A stretch of 64,000 bases of DNA from Halorubellus sp034808145 (GTDB taxonomy: Archaea > Halobacteriota > Halobacteria > Halobacteriales > Natrialbaceae), in NCBI RefSeq assembly GCF_034808145.1, contig NZ_JAXHGM010000005.1, positions 62,001-126,000 on the forward strand, given 5' to 3'. The number at the start of each line of letters is the position of its first letter. Position 1 is the first letter of the stretch. The notes under the pieces are model-generated. The model was not told the origin of the DNA. It ran no database searches and saw only the letters and a program-made list of their open reading frames with translations. Positions 1 to 9,200 of this stretch are shown one piece after another. Made by a program: the position numbers and the translations under genes.

Positions 1-678
1 ACCCGATTCCGCGAGCGACGCACACACCTCCGACTCGATCTCCTCGCGGCTCTCCGCCTCCACGAGCACGCGGTCGACCTGCCTGATGACCGTGTTGATG
101 TGCGTCAACCGCTCCAGTTCGCGCTCCCGGCGTTCGATGACCGGCTCGTACTCCTCGTACTGCTGGGTTATCTCGTCGCGGAGGTCGGCCAGCTCGTCGG
201 CGTCCCGGAGCTCCTCGGTCTCGCGCGCCGAGAGCGCCTCCTCCGTGGAACTCATCGCGAAGTACTCGCGGACGTCCTCGTCGAACGACGACCGCGCGAG
301 CATCTCGTCGACCGCCTCCAAGATGTCGTCCTGGGACACCGGTTTCACGAGGTAGTCGTCGAACGGCATGTCGACGATGTCCGTGTCAGGCGCCACCGCC
401 GTCATCATCGCCACCGGCACGTCGAACCCGCGCTCGCGCAACTCCTCGAGGACCTCGTCGCCCGACAGCGTCGGCATCCGTCGGTCCAGAAGGACCGCGT
501 CCACGTCCTCGCTCATCGCCTCCAGAGCCTCCTCGCCGCTGTTCGCGACGCGAGGCACGTACTGTCCGGCGTCCAGCCAGTACTCGCAGGTCTCCGCCAG
601 GTCCTCGTCGTCGTCGACCACGAGGACGACCGGGGCGTCCTCGCGAGATGGCACGTCCTCGGTCGCGTCAGTACTCAT
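1..678 (-). CDS. Response regulator with HalX output domain (3' end outside the window)
   Basis: Two-component response regulator. From the ATG at 676-678 the translation begins MSTDATEDVPS and shows a CheY-like receiver domain (about residues 18-130): the hydrophobic strand VVLVVDDDEDLAE supplies the acidic pocket, VLLDRRMPTLSGDEVL carries the phospho-acceptor Asp, and a late LVKPVS gives the conserved Lys. A helical segment follows (RERELERLTHINTVIRQV), typical of the HalX domain found almost only in haloarchaea. No stop codon is met before base 1, so the gene is partial only because the window ends. No histidine kinase lies beside it. It is on the same strand as the pilus operon and 84 bases downstream of it, so it might be cotranscribed, but no functional link can be shown. 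Confidence 0.9.
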   Translation of the reverse strand, partial: MSTDATEDVPSREDAPVVLVVDDDEDLAETCEYWLDAGQYVPRVANSGEEALEAMSEDVDAVLLDRRMPTLSGDEVLEELRERGFDVPVAMMTAVAPDTDIVDMPFDDYLVKPVSQDDILEAVDEMLARSSFDEDVREYFAMSSTEEALSARETEELRDADELADLRDEITQQYEEYEPVIERRERELERLTHINTVIRQVDRVLVEAESREEIESEVCASLAESG

Positions 679-762
679 TGCGCACGTATTCAAACGGCCA
701 TCTCAAAACAGACTCACCTAACTACGTAGGGTCGACCTACGTAGATTGGGTCGAAGAGACGG

Positions 763-1524
763 TCACGGCGACCCGTAGGTCAGCTCGATGACGACCAAGC
801 GCACGACAACGCGCTTCGTCGTACACTTCCCTTCACTCGTGTCTCCGTCACCGTTCCAGTCCGTGGTCGTCCAGTCCTGCTCGTCGAGCGTTCGCTCCCA
901 CGCTGGGCCGTAATCCGTACCGTCCACGTCAACCACGACTTCGAATGACGACGATTCCGTCTGCGAGTGCAGGAGTTCGGTCGACTCCTCGACCATACTC
1001 ACCTCGACGTTATCGGTCGAACCGATAGCACGGGCCGACTGCTTATCATCCATTTTGACCCGAACGAGCGACACCACCGCGCTCCCGTCCGTACACTTCA
1101 TCGTCGGCCGCAGCACCGCCACCGACGCCGAGCCGTCTCGGCGGAACACCCCACCGGACTCGTACGCCACGGCGGTATCGTCCATGTAGTACTCGAACGA
1201 CCTGATCGACTCCGTCGTACTGAACGTCCCACCGTCGACGTTCACCGTTACGTCGGTCGAATCGTCCACGCGCAACTGCCCGCCGCCGAGGTTCAGCGAC
1301 CCGCCACGCCGCGTCGCCTGTCCCTTCACGATGTCGTCCATGCTCAACGCCACCGCCTCCAGCGCGCGCTCGGCGTTGGCCTTCTGCTCGCCGTCACGCA
1401 CGTCCCGGATCGACGAGAACCCCGTCCCGTACACGAGCGCGACCGACGTGATGATCATCGAGAACACGATGATGAACGCCAGTACGTCGCTCACCGCGCG
1501 CTCGTCGCCGAACAGGTCCATCAT
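763..1524 (-). CDS. Pilin-like protein, DUF7289 family
   Basis: Last gene of the pilus-like operon, 253 aa. The N-terminus has a short charged leader, then ERAVSDVLAFIIVFSMI, the classic archaeal pilin pattern: a charged residue before a processing site, AVSDV, and one long hydrophobic helix. The rest (about residues 40-253) is a polar, beta-rich, Thr/Ser/Asp-rich presumed extracellular domain. It overlaps the previous gene by 4 bases, which implies translational coupling. The match to DUF7289 is from recall of haloarchaeal annotations. A minor pilin or pseudopilin role in a type IV pilus-like machine is inferred from the N-terminus and context. Confidence 0.8.
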   Translation of the reverse strand: MMDLFGDERAVSDVLAFIIVFSMIITSVALVYGTGFSSIRDVRDGEQKANAERALEAVALSMDDIVKGQATRRGGSLNLGGGQLRVDDSTDVTVNVDGGTFSTTESIRSFEYYMDDTAVAYESGGVFRRDGSASVAVLRPTMKCTDGSAVVSLVRVKMDDKQSARAIGSTDNVEVSMVEESTELLHSQTESSSFEVVVDVDGTDYGPAWERTLDEQDWTTTDWNGDGDTSEGKCTTKRVVVRLVVIELTYGSP

Positions 1525-2084
1525 CGAGTCACCTCCGGTATGGGCGCGAGAGATGGCGACGGCGGGTCGTTCTGGAGCGTCAGTTCCATCGTGCCACCCG
1601 ATTCCTCCACGACGATGTAGAACGACCCTCCGTTCACGGTCGGCAGCGGCGTCGTAAGTTCAATTGCTGGATCAATCGGAACGACGACCTCGCTCTCATC
1701 ACCACCAGGGGTTGATAGAACCAGACACTGTGGATCTAAGGATGGCGGCGCCAGGTCTCCCGGCGCGTCACAGTTTGTGTCTCCCTCCCGTAACTTCACG
1801 TTGTAGTTGTCCCCGGCGACGTACTCCGGATGCGAGACGCGAACGGTCATCGTTCCCCCACCGGCGTCCTCCGCGCTATAGTACGCCGACGAAATCTCCG
1901 CCGCCATCCGGTTCCCGATGGTCCGCAACTCCGTCTGCGTCGCCCGCTGCTTCTCGTCCCGGAGCAGCCCGCTCCCGCCGACGAGCAACCCCGTGATGAG
2001 GATGGTCGTGATACCGATGGTCAACACGTGCGTCACCGCGATAGACACCCCCCGGTTGTCCTCGAAGAAGCTATCTCGAATCAT
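1521..2084 (-). CDS. Pilin-like membrane protein, DUF7266 family
   Basis: 187 aa. Residues 1-12 form a charged leader (FFEDNRG), followed by VSIAVTHVLTIGITTILITGLLVGG, a single hydrophobic helix like that of archaeal pilins. The next stretch (about 45-75, LRDEKQRATQTELRTIGNRMAAEI) is amphipathic and continues the helix, as in type IV pilins, and a beta-rich C-terminal domain follows. It overlaps both neighbours by 4 bases. Its position between other pilin-like genes, downstream of the ATPase and platform genes, points to a structural or minor subunit of the same appendage. Family assignment is from recall and the exact role is unknown. Confidence 0.78.
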   Translation of the reverse strand: MIRDSFFEDNRGVSIAVTHVLTIGITTILITGLLVGGSGLLRDEKQRATQTELRTIGNRMAAEISSAYYSAEDAGGGTMTVRVSHPEYVAGDNYNVKLREGDTNCDAPGDLAPPSLDPQCLVLSTPGGDESEVVVPIDPAIELTTPLPTVNGGSFYIVVEESGGTMELTLQNDPPSPSLAPIPEVTR

Positions 2085-3106
2085 CGCGAGCGATTGTACA
2101 CCTCCACGTAGTACTTCTCAGTGAACGACGTCTCCCCGGACTCGTACCGGACCGCGACCTCGAACTCCCAGACGTCAGCGGTTACGTACGGATCGCTGGA
2201 CGCGATATCCGGGTCTGATAAATCCGCGTTCAGATTCCCAGGACTGTTCATCGCGAGCGAATAGTTGCCAGTGACGTTGTCGGCCCTGTAGAACTCAACT
2301 TGCCTCGGCGTTTCGTTCCCAATCCTCGCCCAAGGCCCGAGTTGGGAGTCGCAGTCGTCGTACCCCTGGACGCTGCCGTCGGAGAAATTGAACACCACTT
2401 TTTCCTCGGATTCGGACCCGACCAGTTCACACTCCGGGCTAGAGAAGTCAGTCGTGGGATTTGCAGTGTTGTTCACCGTTCGGAGAGCGACGTTATCATT
2501 CGAATTCCGGTACACCCACACGACGTGGTTGTCATTCGTATCCGGGTCCCGCCACACGATATGGAATGCCTCTTTCTGGTTAGCGGATGCGAGGCTCAAC
2601 CGGTTCACGGTCATGTCAAAGTCACGGACGATCGCATCGCCGCTGGAGGACGTCATCAAGGACCAGTTCTTCGTGTCGGTCGCTCCAGGACCCTCAAAGT
2701 TCGAGTCGTCGTCGTCTCGAATGCGCGCCCCGTACGTAACGTCTGCACTCGTCGATTTAACCCCGAAGGACACTACTTTTGGAGAGGCTGCACCGATGAC
2801 TTCGGTCATATTAGTACTGTACCAGGACACATTCTGCGTCAAGGCTGTGTACGCCGTTGAATTCGAGACAAACCTCCCCTTGGCGTTCACGCGCTCGGTC
2901 AATCTCTTGACGCCAATCTCGATTTCCTTGTTCAATAGCTGCGCATCCCGTGGCTCGCTCGCCGCTCCCGTGGACGCGACGTTCTCCGTGTACAGGACCG
3001 TGTTGAACACGACCGCGAGCCCGAGCACGATGAACGCGATGGCGACGGCGCCGACGAGGATGAGTTGCGCGCGCTCCGATCGGTCGTCGAACGCGAACCC
3101 TACCAT
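2081..3106 (-). CDS. Pilin-like membrane protein, DUF7261 family
   Basis: 341 aa, the largest of the five small subunits. The N-terminus is FAFDDRSERAQLILVGAVAIAFIVLGLAVVF: a charged leader ending in ERAQ, then one transmembrane helix. The remaining 300 residues look extracellular, Asn/Thr/Ser rich, with several N-x-S/T sequons (NSTAY, NVSW, NMTEV, NVTGN, NYSLA) that could be N-glycosylated in a halophile. It overlaps both its upstream and downstream genes. This pattern (RAQ or RGQ before the helix) recurs in the neighbouring genes and suggests a family of coassembled pilin-like proteins. Family name from recall, function inferred from context. Confidence 0.78.
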   Translation of the reverse strand: MVGFAFDDRSERAQLILVGAVAIAFIVLGLAVVFNTVLYTENVASTGAASEPRDAQLLNKEIEIGVKRLTERVNAKGRFVSNSTAYTALTQNVSWYSTNMTEVIGAASPKVVSFGVKSTSADVTYGARIRDDDDSNFEGPGATDTKNWSLMTSSSGDAIVRDFDMTVNRLSLASANQKEAFHIVWRDPDTNDNHVVWVYRNSNDNVALRTVNNTANPTTDFSSPECELVGSESEEKVVFNFSDGSVQGYDDCDSQLGPWARIGNETPRQVEFYRADNVTGNYSLAMNSPGNLNADLSDPDIASSDPYVTADVWEFEVAVRYESGETSFTEKYYVEVYNRSR

Positions 3107-3720
3107 ACGATCACCTTCACCGTCACCACGTTGTACACCGGACTTTTCGGGTACACGTCCGGAATCGGGTAGTCACAATCCGGGGCTTCTTTGCATGCTT
3201 TCAACGTCCTAGTGTCGTCGGCGGTCAGTCGTTGATCGTCGAATAGCGTCACGGTGTAGGTCGCGATTACGCCACTCTGCGTCGTGAATCCGTTCCGGAC
3301 CATCACCAGATTATCGCCCCCCGGATTTCCGCTCGCGTCCTGATACGACAGGATAACGTTGTATCCGTTCTTGTCCATGAAGCTATCGTTAAGCAGTACG
3401 AGGAAGCCTCTCGGCGCGCTACTCGGCGGAAGCTCGGTACTATATCCGAGGCTCCGGCCATCAGACCCGTTGAACTGACCGGGATTCTTGGAGTGGTCCC
3501 AATATCGGATCATCTTCGAGAGGTTCCCGGACTCCGCGCTCAACACGAGCATGTCCTGGGCTTCCAGACGCACCTGGTCTCTCGCGTCGCGGTCGACCGT
3601 CCCGCCCGTCGTCGGCGTGATGACGACCGACTGGAGCGCGAACAGGACCGCCGTCAAGATGAGTATCGACCCGATGAACCCCTCGAGCGTGTACGCCTGA
3701 CCCCGATTGTCGTCGAACAT
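3100..3720 (-). CDS. Pilin-like membrane protein, DUF7288 family
   Basis: 206 aa when started at the ATG at 3718-3720, which lies 2 bases after the upstream stop and has a GGTG-type ribosome-binding sequence. An upstream in-frame ATG at 3762 would add 14 unlikely residues inside the upstream gene. The N-terminus MFDDNRGQAYTLEGFIGSI matches an archaeal class III signal peptide: a short charged leader, then RG, then a helix with Glu near position +5 (the E in TLEGF), the residue needed for pilin assembly. The C-terminal 160 residues are a beta-rich domain. It is a good candidate for a processed pilin of this operon. Confidence 0.8.
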   Translation of the reverse strand: MFDDNRGQAYTLEGFIGSILILTAVLFALQSVVITPTTGGTVDRDARDQVRLEAQDMLVLSAESGNLSKMIRYWDHSKNPGQFNGSDGRSLGYSTELPPSSAPRGFLVLLNDSFMDKNGYNVILSYQDASGNPGGDNLVMVRNGFTTQSGVIATYTVTLFDDQRLTADDTRTLKACKEAPDCDYPIPDVYPKSPVYNVVTVKVIVW

Positions 3721-3722
3721 GT

Positions 3723-4229
3723 TCACCACACCCTCACGACGAGCAGACACCCCGTCTTGCAACCCGGAACACCTTCAATTCTGATCACCCTCGTCGTCGA
3801 CGCCGCCGCCTGATTCCGCGGATAGTCGTCGCCAGCGACGAGTGGTTTGGAACCACTCCCGAGGTCCGCTTCGACGATTGCGCCGGACCGGCTCTGGACC
3901 GTCACGTTCACCTGCGCAGTCGAACGCAACCCGAACTCCTCCCGAAGTTCGTCCCCGTTCATGTCTACGATGGCATCTAACGACGAGTTCTCGAGCGTCC
4001 GCGATCGATCGTCGACCGTGGTCGTATCGACGACCGTCGACGCGACGCGGTCGGACTTCGCCGGAATCGCGTCGGTCACCGGCGACCCGAACGGCGTCAC
4101 CGTCGACGGCACGAACGCAAACGTGAACGTCACCGTCAACAGGAACACGCTGATACCGATCGCGAAGTCCTGCGTCGTCTGCCCGCGGTCACGACCCCGC
4201 AGGCCCGTGAGGTCTCGCCCCGACATCAT
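3723..4229 (-). CDS. Pilin-like membrane protein, DUF7287 family
   Basis: 168 aa. The N-terminus has an 18-residue charged leader (SGRDLTGLRGRDRGQ), then TTQDFAIGISVFLLTVTFTFAF, one hydrophobic helix preceded by RGQ as expected for a prepilin peptidase (PibD-like) cleavage site. The remainder is a polar domain of about 115 residues. The gene overlaps the platform gene by 4 bases and is the first of the five pilin-like genes after the ATPase and platform. A role as pilin or minor pilin is inferred. The family label is from recall. Confidence 0.8.
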   Translation of the reverse strand: MMSGRDLTGLRGRDRGQTTQDFAIGISVFLLTVTFTFAFVPSTVTPFGSPVTDAIPAKSDRVASTVVDTTTVDDRSRTLENSSLDAIVDMNGDELREEFGLRSTAQVNVTVQSRSGAIVEADLGSGSKPLVAGDDYPRNQAAASTTRVIRIEGVPGCKTGCLLVVRVW

Positions 4230-6277
4230 CCTGCGCCCACCGCAGCCCAGACCACGAGCGCAATCGTCAGCAGTACCAGCACGAACTTCAAGCCACTCGT
4301 GATGTCAGCATCACGGATGTAGCCCGCGATGACGCCCGACAGGATGGCCTGCATCGTGACCGCGTGGAAGAACAGCATCGACAGCAACGACACGTTGATG
4401 CTGCTCCCGAGGCCCGCCGCCCCACCACCTGCCGCGGCACCGCCACCGCCGGACGAGTTCCCCGTGACACCCTGGAGCGTGTCCAGGAACTGCGTCTTCA
4501 GGATCGCCATCACCGCCAGCAACGTCAGGTACGTCATGATGATGATGACGACCTGCATCCGCGTCCGCGACTTCCGCTCGCGCTCGATGTCGTCCTGGTT
4601 CTCCGACGCCTGCGCCGCCGTCGACAGCACGTCCGTGATCTGGCTGGACGCCTCCTGGGCCTTCGAGATGAGTTTCACCGTCCGCGCCATCCGCGGCATG
4701 TGGTACTTGTTGTTGAACTCCACGAGCGCGTCCTTCAGGCTCATCCCGTAGTTCACCTTCGCGTGCATCGTGTCGAACTCCGTCGCCATCTTCCCGCTCG
4801 TCGTCTCCGACACCGTCTTGAACGACTCCAGGAGCGTCAACCCGGTGTCGTTCGCCGACGACAGCTTCCGGAGGTTGTCCGAGATGTTCGACACGATGGC
4901 CTTCCGCGAGCGCACGTTCCACTCGCGGAACACCGCGAACGGCAGGAAGATCAGGTACGCCGGGACGTAGACGTACACGAACGTCCCCCAGACGGGCGCG
5001 TTCTGCATGCCCTCCCAGCTCGTCGGCACCGACCCGGTCAGTGCCGCGACGACGACGATGGCGATCGCGAGCGGCACGGTTATCGCGGCCGTGTACGCCG
5101 GGTTCTCGCGGAAGAACAGGTGCGGGGCCTTCAGGACGCGGATGGTCTCGTGCGTCCCCTCCTTGTTCTTGATGCGCTTGAACATCGACCCACGGTCAGC
5201 GTACTGCTCGACGAGCCCGAGATTCAGGAGGCCCGAGTCCTGCTGTTGCAGCAACCTCTCGTCCGCGTCACTCGGTAACAGGTACCCGTCTCCCACCTCG
5301 TCCTCCTTCACCGTCGACACCAACACCAGGAACCCGAGGCCGGTCAAGGGGATGAGACCGTACACGGTCCCGTACAGCATCGTCACCTGTGCCTCGCCGA
5401 GCATCTGCATGATGACGAGGATGATGATGAGCAGGAGCGGGAACAGCGACAGCGTCATGTACATCTCGCCGAACAGTTCCAGCGTCTCCAGCGTGAGTTC
5501 CTGTTGCTGTTTCGCCGTCCGCATGTGCTTCTCCTTCTTGTCGTACAGGAACCCCTCCATGTCACCGCCGGAGTTCACGATTGAGAGCATGTCCGTCAGG
5601 AACTGCGCGAGTTCGTCGCTCGGCGTCTCCATCGCCTGGTTCCGGATCGCGGTCCGGTAGTCCGTGTCGAAGTACTCCGTCTCCTGAACGATGGACTGGA
5701 ACTCCTTCGCGACCTCGCCGTACGTGTCCTCCGCGGCCGCCATCGCCTCCAGAATCTCGAGTTGATTCAACCCGCCGACGGAGAGCGCGTACATGAACGA
5801 CACCGCGTCCGTCAGGAGCATGTTGATCTCGCGGTTCCGGCTGGACGCTCGCGAGTACGGCACCGCGACGAGCGCACCGAACCCCATCGCGAACCCGATC
5901 GTCCCGAGGAACAACCCGGTCGCGAGGATGAGCGCCGGGACCTTGATGAGGTTGATGAAGTCGATGAGCGCCGGGTTCGTGATACCGATTCCAGTCAGGC
6001 TCTCCGTGCTCGGGAGGAGGAACGTGAACACGAGGTACCCGATGAGCATCCCCATCAGCCAGAGGATACCGCCCGCGATCACGCCGATTCCGAGCGCACG
6101 CGACAGGTACATCTCGACGGTGTCCGTCATCCGGGACTGCGCGAGCTTCGTCTCCACGTCGGCGACGAAGTTCGAGTCGTCGGCGAACAACCGCGTGTAC
6201 AGCGGGTAGAACATGTCGCCGAGGCTGTCCGACCCGGCGTCGAACCCGCCGTCTTGATCGGTCGTTTGCAGACTCAT
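4226..6277 (-). CDS. pilC: Type IV pilus platform protein (type II secretion system F / PilC family)
   Basis: 683 aa polytopic membrane protein, the platform that couples the cytoplasmic ATPase to pilin assembly. Two copies of the T2SSF fold are visible. The first follows two TM segments (about residues 50-130) and contains the soluble helical part near SFMYALSVGGLNQLEILEAMA, and ends in a TM pair near SLFPLLLIIILVIMQML. The second starts near residue 450 (LRKLSSANDTGLTLLESFKTV) and ends in C-terminal TMs with a Gly/Ala-rich loop (SSGGGGAAAGGGAAG) between them. Size and two-domain organisation fit archaeal PilC/ArlJ relatives. The start overlaps the ATPase gene by 4 bases, the usual arrangement for these partners. 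Confidence 0.93.
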   Translation of the reverse strand: MSLQTTDQDGGFDAGSDSLGDMFYPLYTRLFADDSNFVADVETKLAQSRMTDTVEMYLSRALGIGVIAGGILWLMGMLIGYLVFTFLLPSTESLTGIGITNPALIDFINLIKVPALILATGLFLGTIGFAMGFGALVAVPYSRASSRNREINMLLTDAVSFMYALSVGGLNQLEILEAMAAAEDTYGEVAKEFQSIVQETEYFDTDYRTAIRNQAMETPSDELAQFLTDMLSIVNSGGDMEGFLYDKKEKHMRTAKQQQELTLETLELFGEMYMTLSLFPLLLIIILVIMQMLGEAQVTMLYGTVYGLIPLTGLGFLVLVSTVKEDEVGDGYLLPSDADERLLQQQDSGLLNLGLVEQYADRGSMFKRIKNKEGTHETIRVLKAPHLFFRENPAYTAAITVPLAIAIVVVAALTGSVPTSWEGMQNAPVWGTFVYVYVPAYLIFLPFAVFREWNVRSRKAIVSNISDNLRKLSSANDTGLTLLESFKTVSETTSGKMATEFDTMHAKVNYGMSLKDALVEFNNKYHMPRMARTVKLISKAQEASSQITDVLSTAAQASENQDDIERERKSRTRMQVVIIIMTYLTLLAVMAILKTQFLDTLQGVTGNSSGGGGAAAGGGAAGLGSSINVSLLSMLFFHAVTMQAILSGVIAGYIRDADITSGLKFVLVLLTIALVVWAAVGAG

Positions 6278-9200
6278 TCCTCGTCACCGCCGCTCGAGAA
6301 CACGGACCCGTCGTCCTCGTCGCCCCCGTCGTCCTCCTCGTCGAACACCCCACCGTCGTCACCGCCGCCGAACACGGAATCGTCGTCGTCCGGCGGCTCG
6401 GCGTCCGCACCGTCGTCGTCACCGAAGACGCTGTCGTCGCCGTCGCCCGTGTCGTCGTCCTCGTCGAAGACGGCGCCGTCGTTCTCCCCGAAGATGGAGT
6501 CGTCGTCCTCGTCGAAGAACGGCTCGTCGTCGTCGCCGAAGAACGCGTCCTCGTCGCCGTCCGGGGTGTCGTCAGCGGTCGTCTGGTCCTCGTCGCCGAA
6601 TATCGCGCCATCGTCCTCACCGCCGCTGGCGGCTGAGTCCTCCTCGGCGCCGTCGTCGACGTCCTCGGTGGACGACGCATCCGTCGACGCCGCCGAATCG
6701 CCCGCGTTCACCGCCTCGCGCGCCGGTTCGTCGTCCGCCGACGACTCGCGGTCCTCGTCGGTCAGCGCCGGGAACTCGGAGTCGATATCGCCCGCGTCGT
6801 CCTCCAACGCTCCGTCGTCCTCGCCGAACACCGCGCCCTGCTCGTCGGGCTCGTCGGCGTCGAACGCAGCCCCATCCTCCTCGAACACAGACCCGTCGTC
6901 AGCCCCAGCACCGACCGCGTCCCCGTCGTTCCCAGCCTCCCGTCCCTCACTCGGGGCTTCCTGCACCTCACTCGGAGCCTCCTGCGCTTCGCTCGCGGCC
7001 GCAGCACTCTCGTCCTCCTGCGCAGCACTTCCGGGCTCAAGTTCCGGCGCATCAGCTGGCGCCGACGCCCCCGCGGAACCCGCTTCTGCACCGCCCGTCG
7101 ATCCGCCAGACCCCTCGCCGAACGGATTCGCGTCGTCGTCCTCGCCGAACGAGAACCCGCCACCGTCGTCACTCAACCACGACGGCCCGTCCGCCTCCCC
7201 GCTATCACCGAACGAGAAGTCGTCGTCCTCGTCGTCCCCACCGAGCATGAAGCCATCGCCACCACCGACGTCGTCAAGCGAACTCCCGAAGTCGAAGTCG
7301 TCGTCCTCCGACTCCACCGCCTCCGACGCGTCCACGTCCTCCTCGGTACTCACGCCACTGAGCGCGCTCGCGAGACCACTGGGAATCTTCCCACGGTACT
7401 CCTCGAACATCGACTCCTCCGCACGCTCGAGGATGTCCTGCGCGAGATTGTACGTCTCGTCGTCCGGGTCCGGCCGCGGAACGAGCTCCTCGTCCTCCGG
7501 GTCGACGTCGATGAGGACGGACTCCATCTCCCGGAGGTCGGTGAGGCTCTCCTCCAGTTGCCCGTTCGCGATGAGCGTCAAGATCGTCTCGGGGTCGTTG
7601 ATGAACGCCTGCACGATCGCGGCGACCTGCGCGTACTCGTTCAACCCCGTCTTGACGATGTACGCCAGGATGACCCGACGCTTGAACAGCTCCTCGTCGA
7701 GCTTCTCCTGCCCCCACCCACGGTCGAACTTGATCTCCTCGACCGTGTTCGAATCCCCCATCTTCAGGAACTCGTCCGTCTCCGCCTGCCACTGGTAGAC
7801 GTCCTGAACGTTGATCTCGTCGTTCTCCGCGTCGTAGTGATTGATCTCCGTGATGTTCCGGTTCCGACGCACCTTCCGGCCGTTCACGCGCGTCTGCGTC
7901 TGGATGCTCACGAGGTCGAGCGCGGTGAACATCGTCTTCGAGACGTTGATCGGGTCGGTCGTGAACCGCTTCAGGACCTCGCCGACGGAGTCCGCGTGGA
8001 ACGTCGTGTACGTCGTGTGCCCCGTCGACATGACCTGGAACAGGACCCGTCCTTCCTCGCCACGGATCTCGCCCATCACGATGTAGTCCGGCCGTTGCCG
8101 GAGTGCCGCACGCAGCAGGTCGAACTCGTCGACGTCACCCTGCGAGTCCTCGCTGAACGACGGTCGCGTGACGCTCGCCACCCAGTTCCGCTGGGGGAGT
8201 TCGACCTCGCGCGTGTCCTCGATGGACACGATCTTCGTGTTCGAGGGAATGAACAGCGAGATAGCGTTCAGGCTCGTCGTCTTCCCGGACGCCGTCCCAC
8301 CGGCGAAGATGAGGCTCTTGTGGTTCTCGATACAGAGCCAGAGGAACGCCATCTCGTCGAGACTGAACGTGTTCCAGTTGATGAGGTCCACGGGCGTGAA
8401 CGGGACGTCCTTGAACTGACGGATGGTGTAGTTCGTCCCGTGGTCGCTCACCTCTTTCCCGAGCGTCAACTGCGCACGCGACCCGTCCGGGAGCGTCGCG
8501 TCGACCTGCGGCCGCCGCTTCGAGATACCCTTCCCGGAGCGCTGTGCGAGCTTCACCACGAAGTCGTCGAGCTCGCGTTCGCCGTGGTAGATGTTCGAGA
8601 TGATCTGCTCGTACTCGCCGTGATAGACGAAGATCGGCGAGTTGTGCCCGTCACACGAGATGTCCTCGACGTTGATGTCGTGCTTTATCGGGTCGATGCG
8701 TTCGTACCCGATGAAGTCCCGTTTCAGGAAGTAGAGGAGCTTCTCGACCTGGTACTCGTTGAGCGTCTCCTGGTCCTCCTCGAGGATGACCGGCTCCGGG
8801 CGAGCCCTGATACCGTCGAGTTCGCGCCCGTACCCTTCCGCGTCCTCGTCCTGTCCGTCCGGGACGGCGGCGCCGTCCACGTCCGCCGTCCCGAAGAACC
8901 GTCGGATGCTCTCCGTGATGGACTGCGTGCCCGACGCCGCACCCGCCGAATCGGACGACGCCGGCGTCCCCTCGAAGAGGTCGTATCGCTTCAACAGTCG
9001 CTTGGTCTCCCGGTCGATGACGTCCCGTCGAGCGTCCTCGTCGCCCTCGACGGCGACGTCCTCGTCGCTGTACTTGATCGCGGTGCGGAGCTTCCCCGTC
9101 ATGAACTCCTCGAGGTCGTCCTCGAGCTCGTTCATGTACGGCTGGACGACGTAGTACTTCCGCTCGTTCTCCTTCTCGGAGAGGAAGATAATGACGAACG

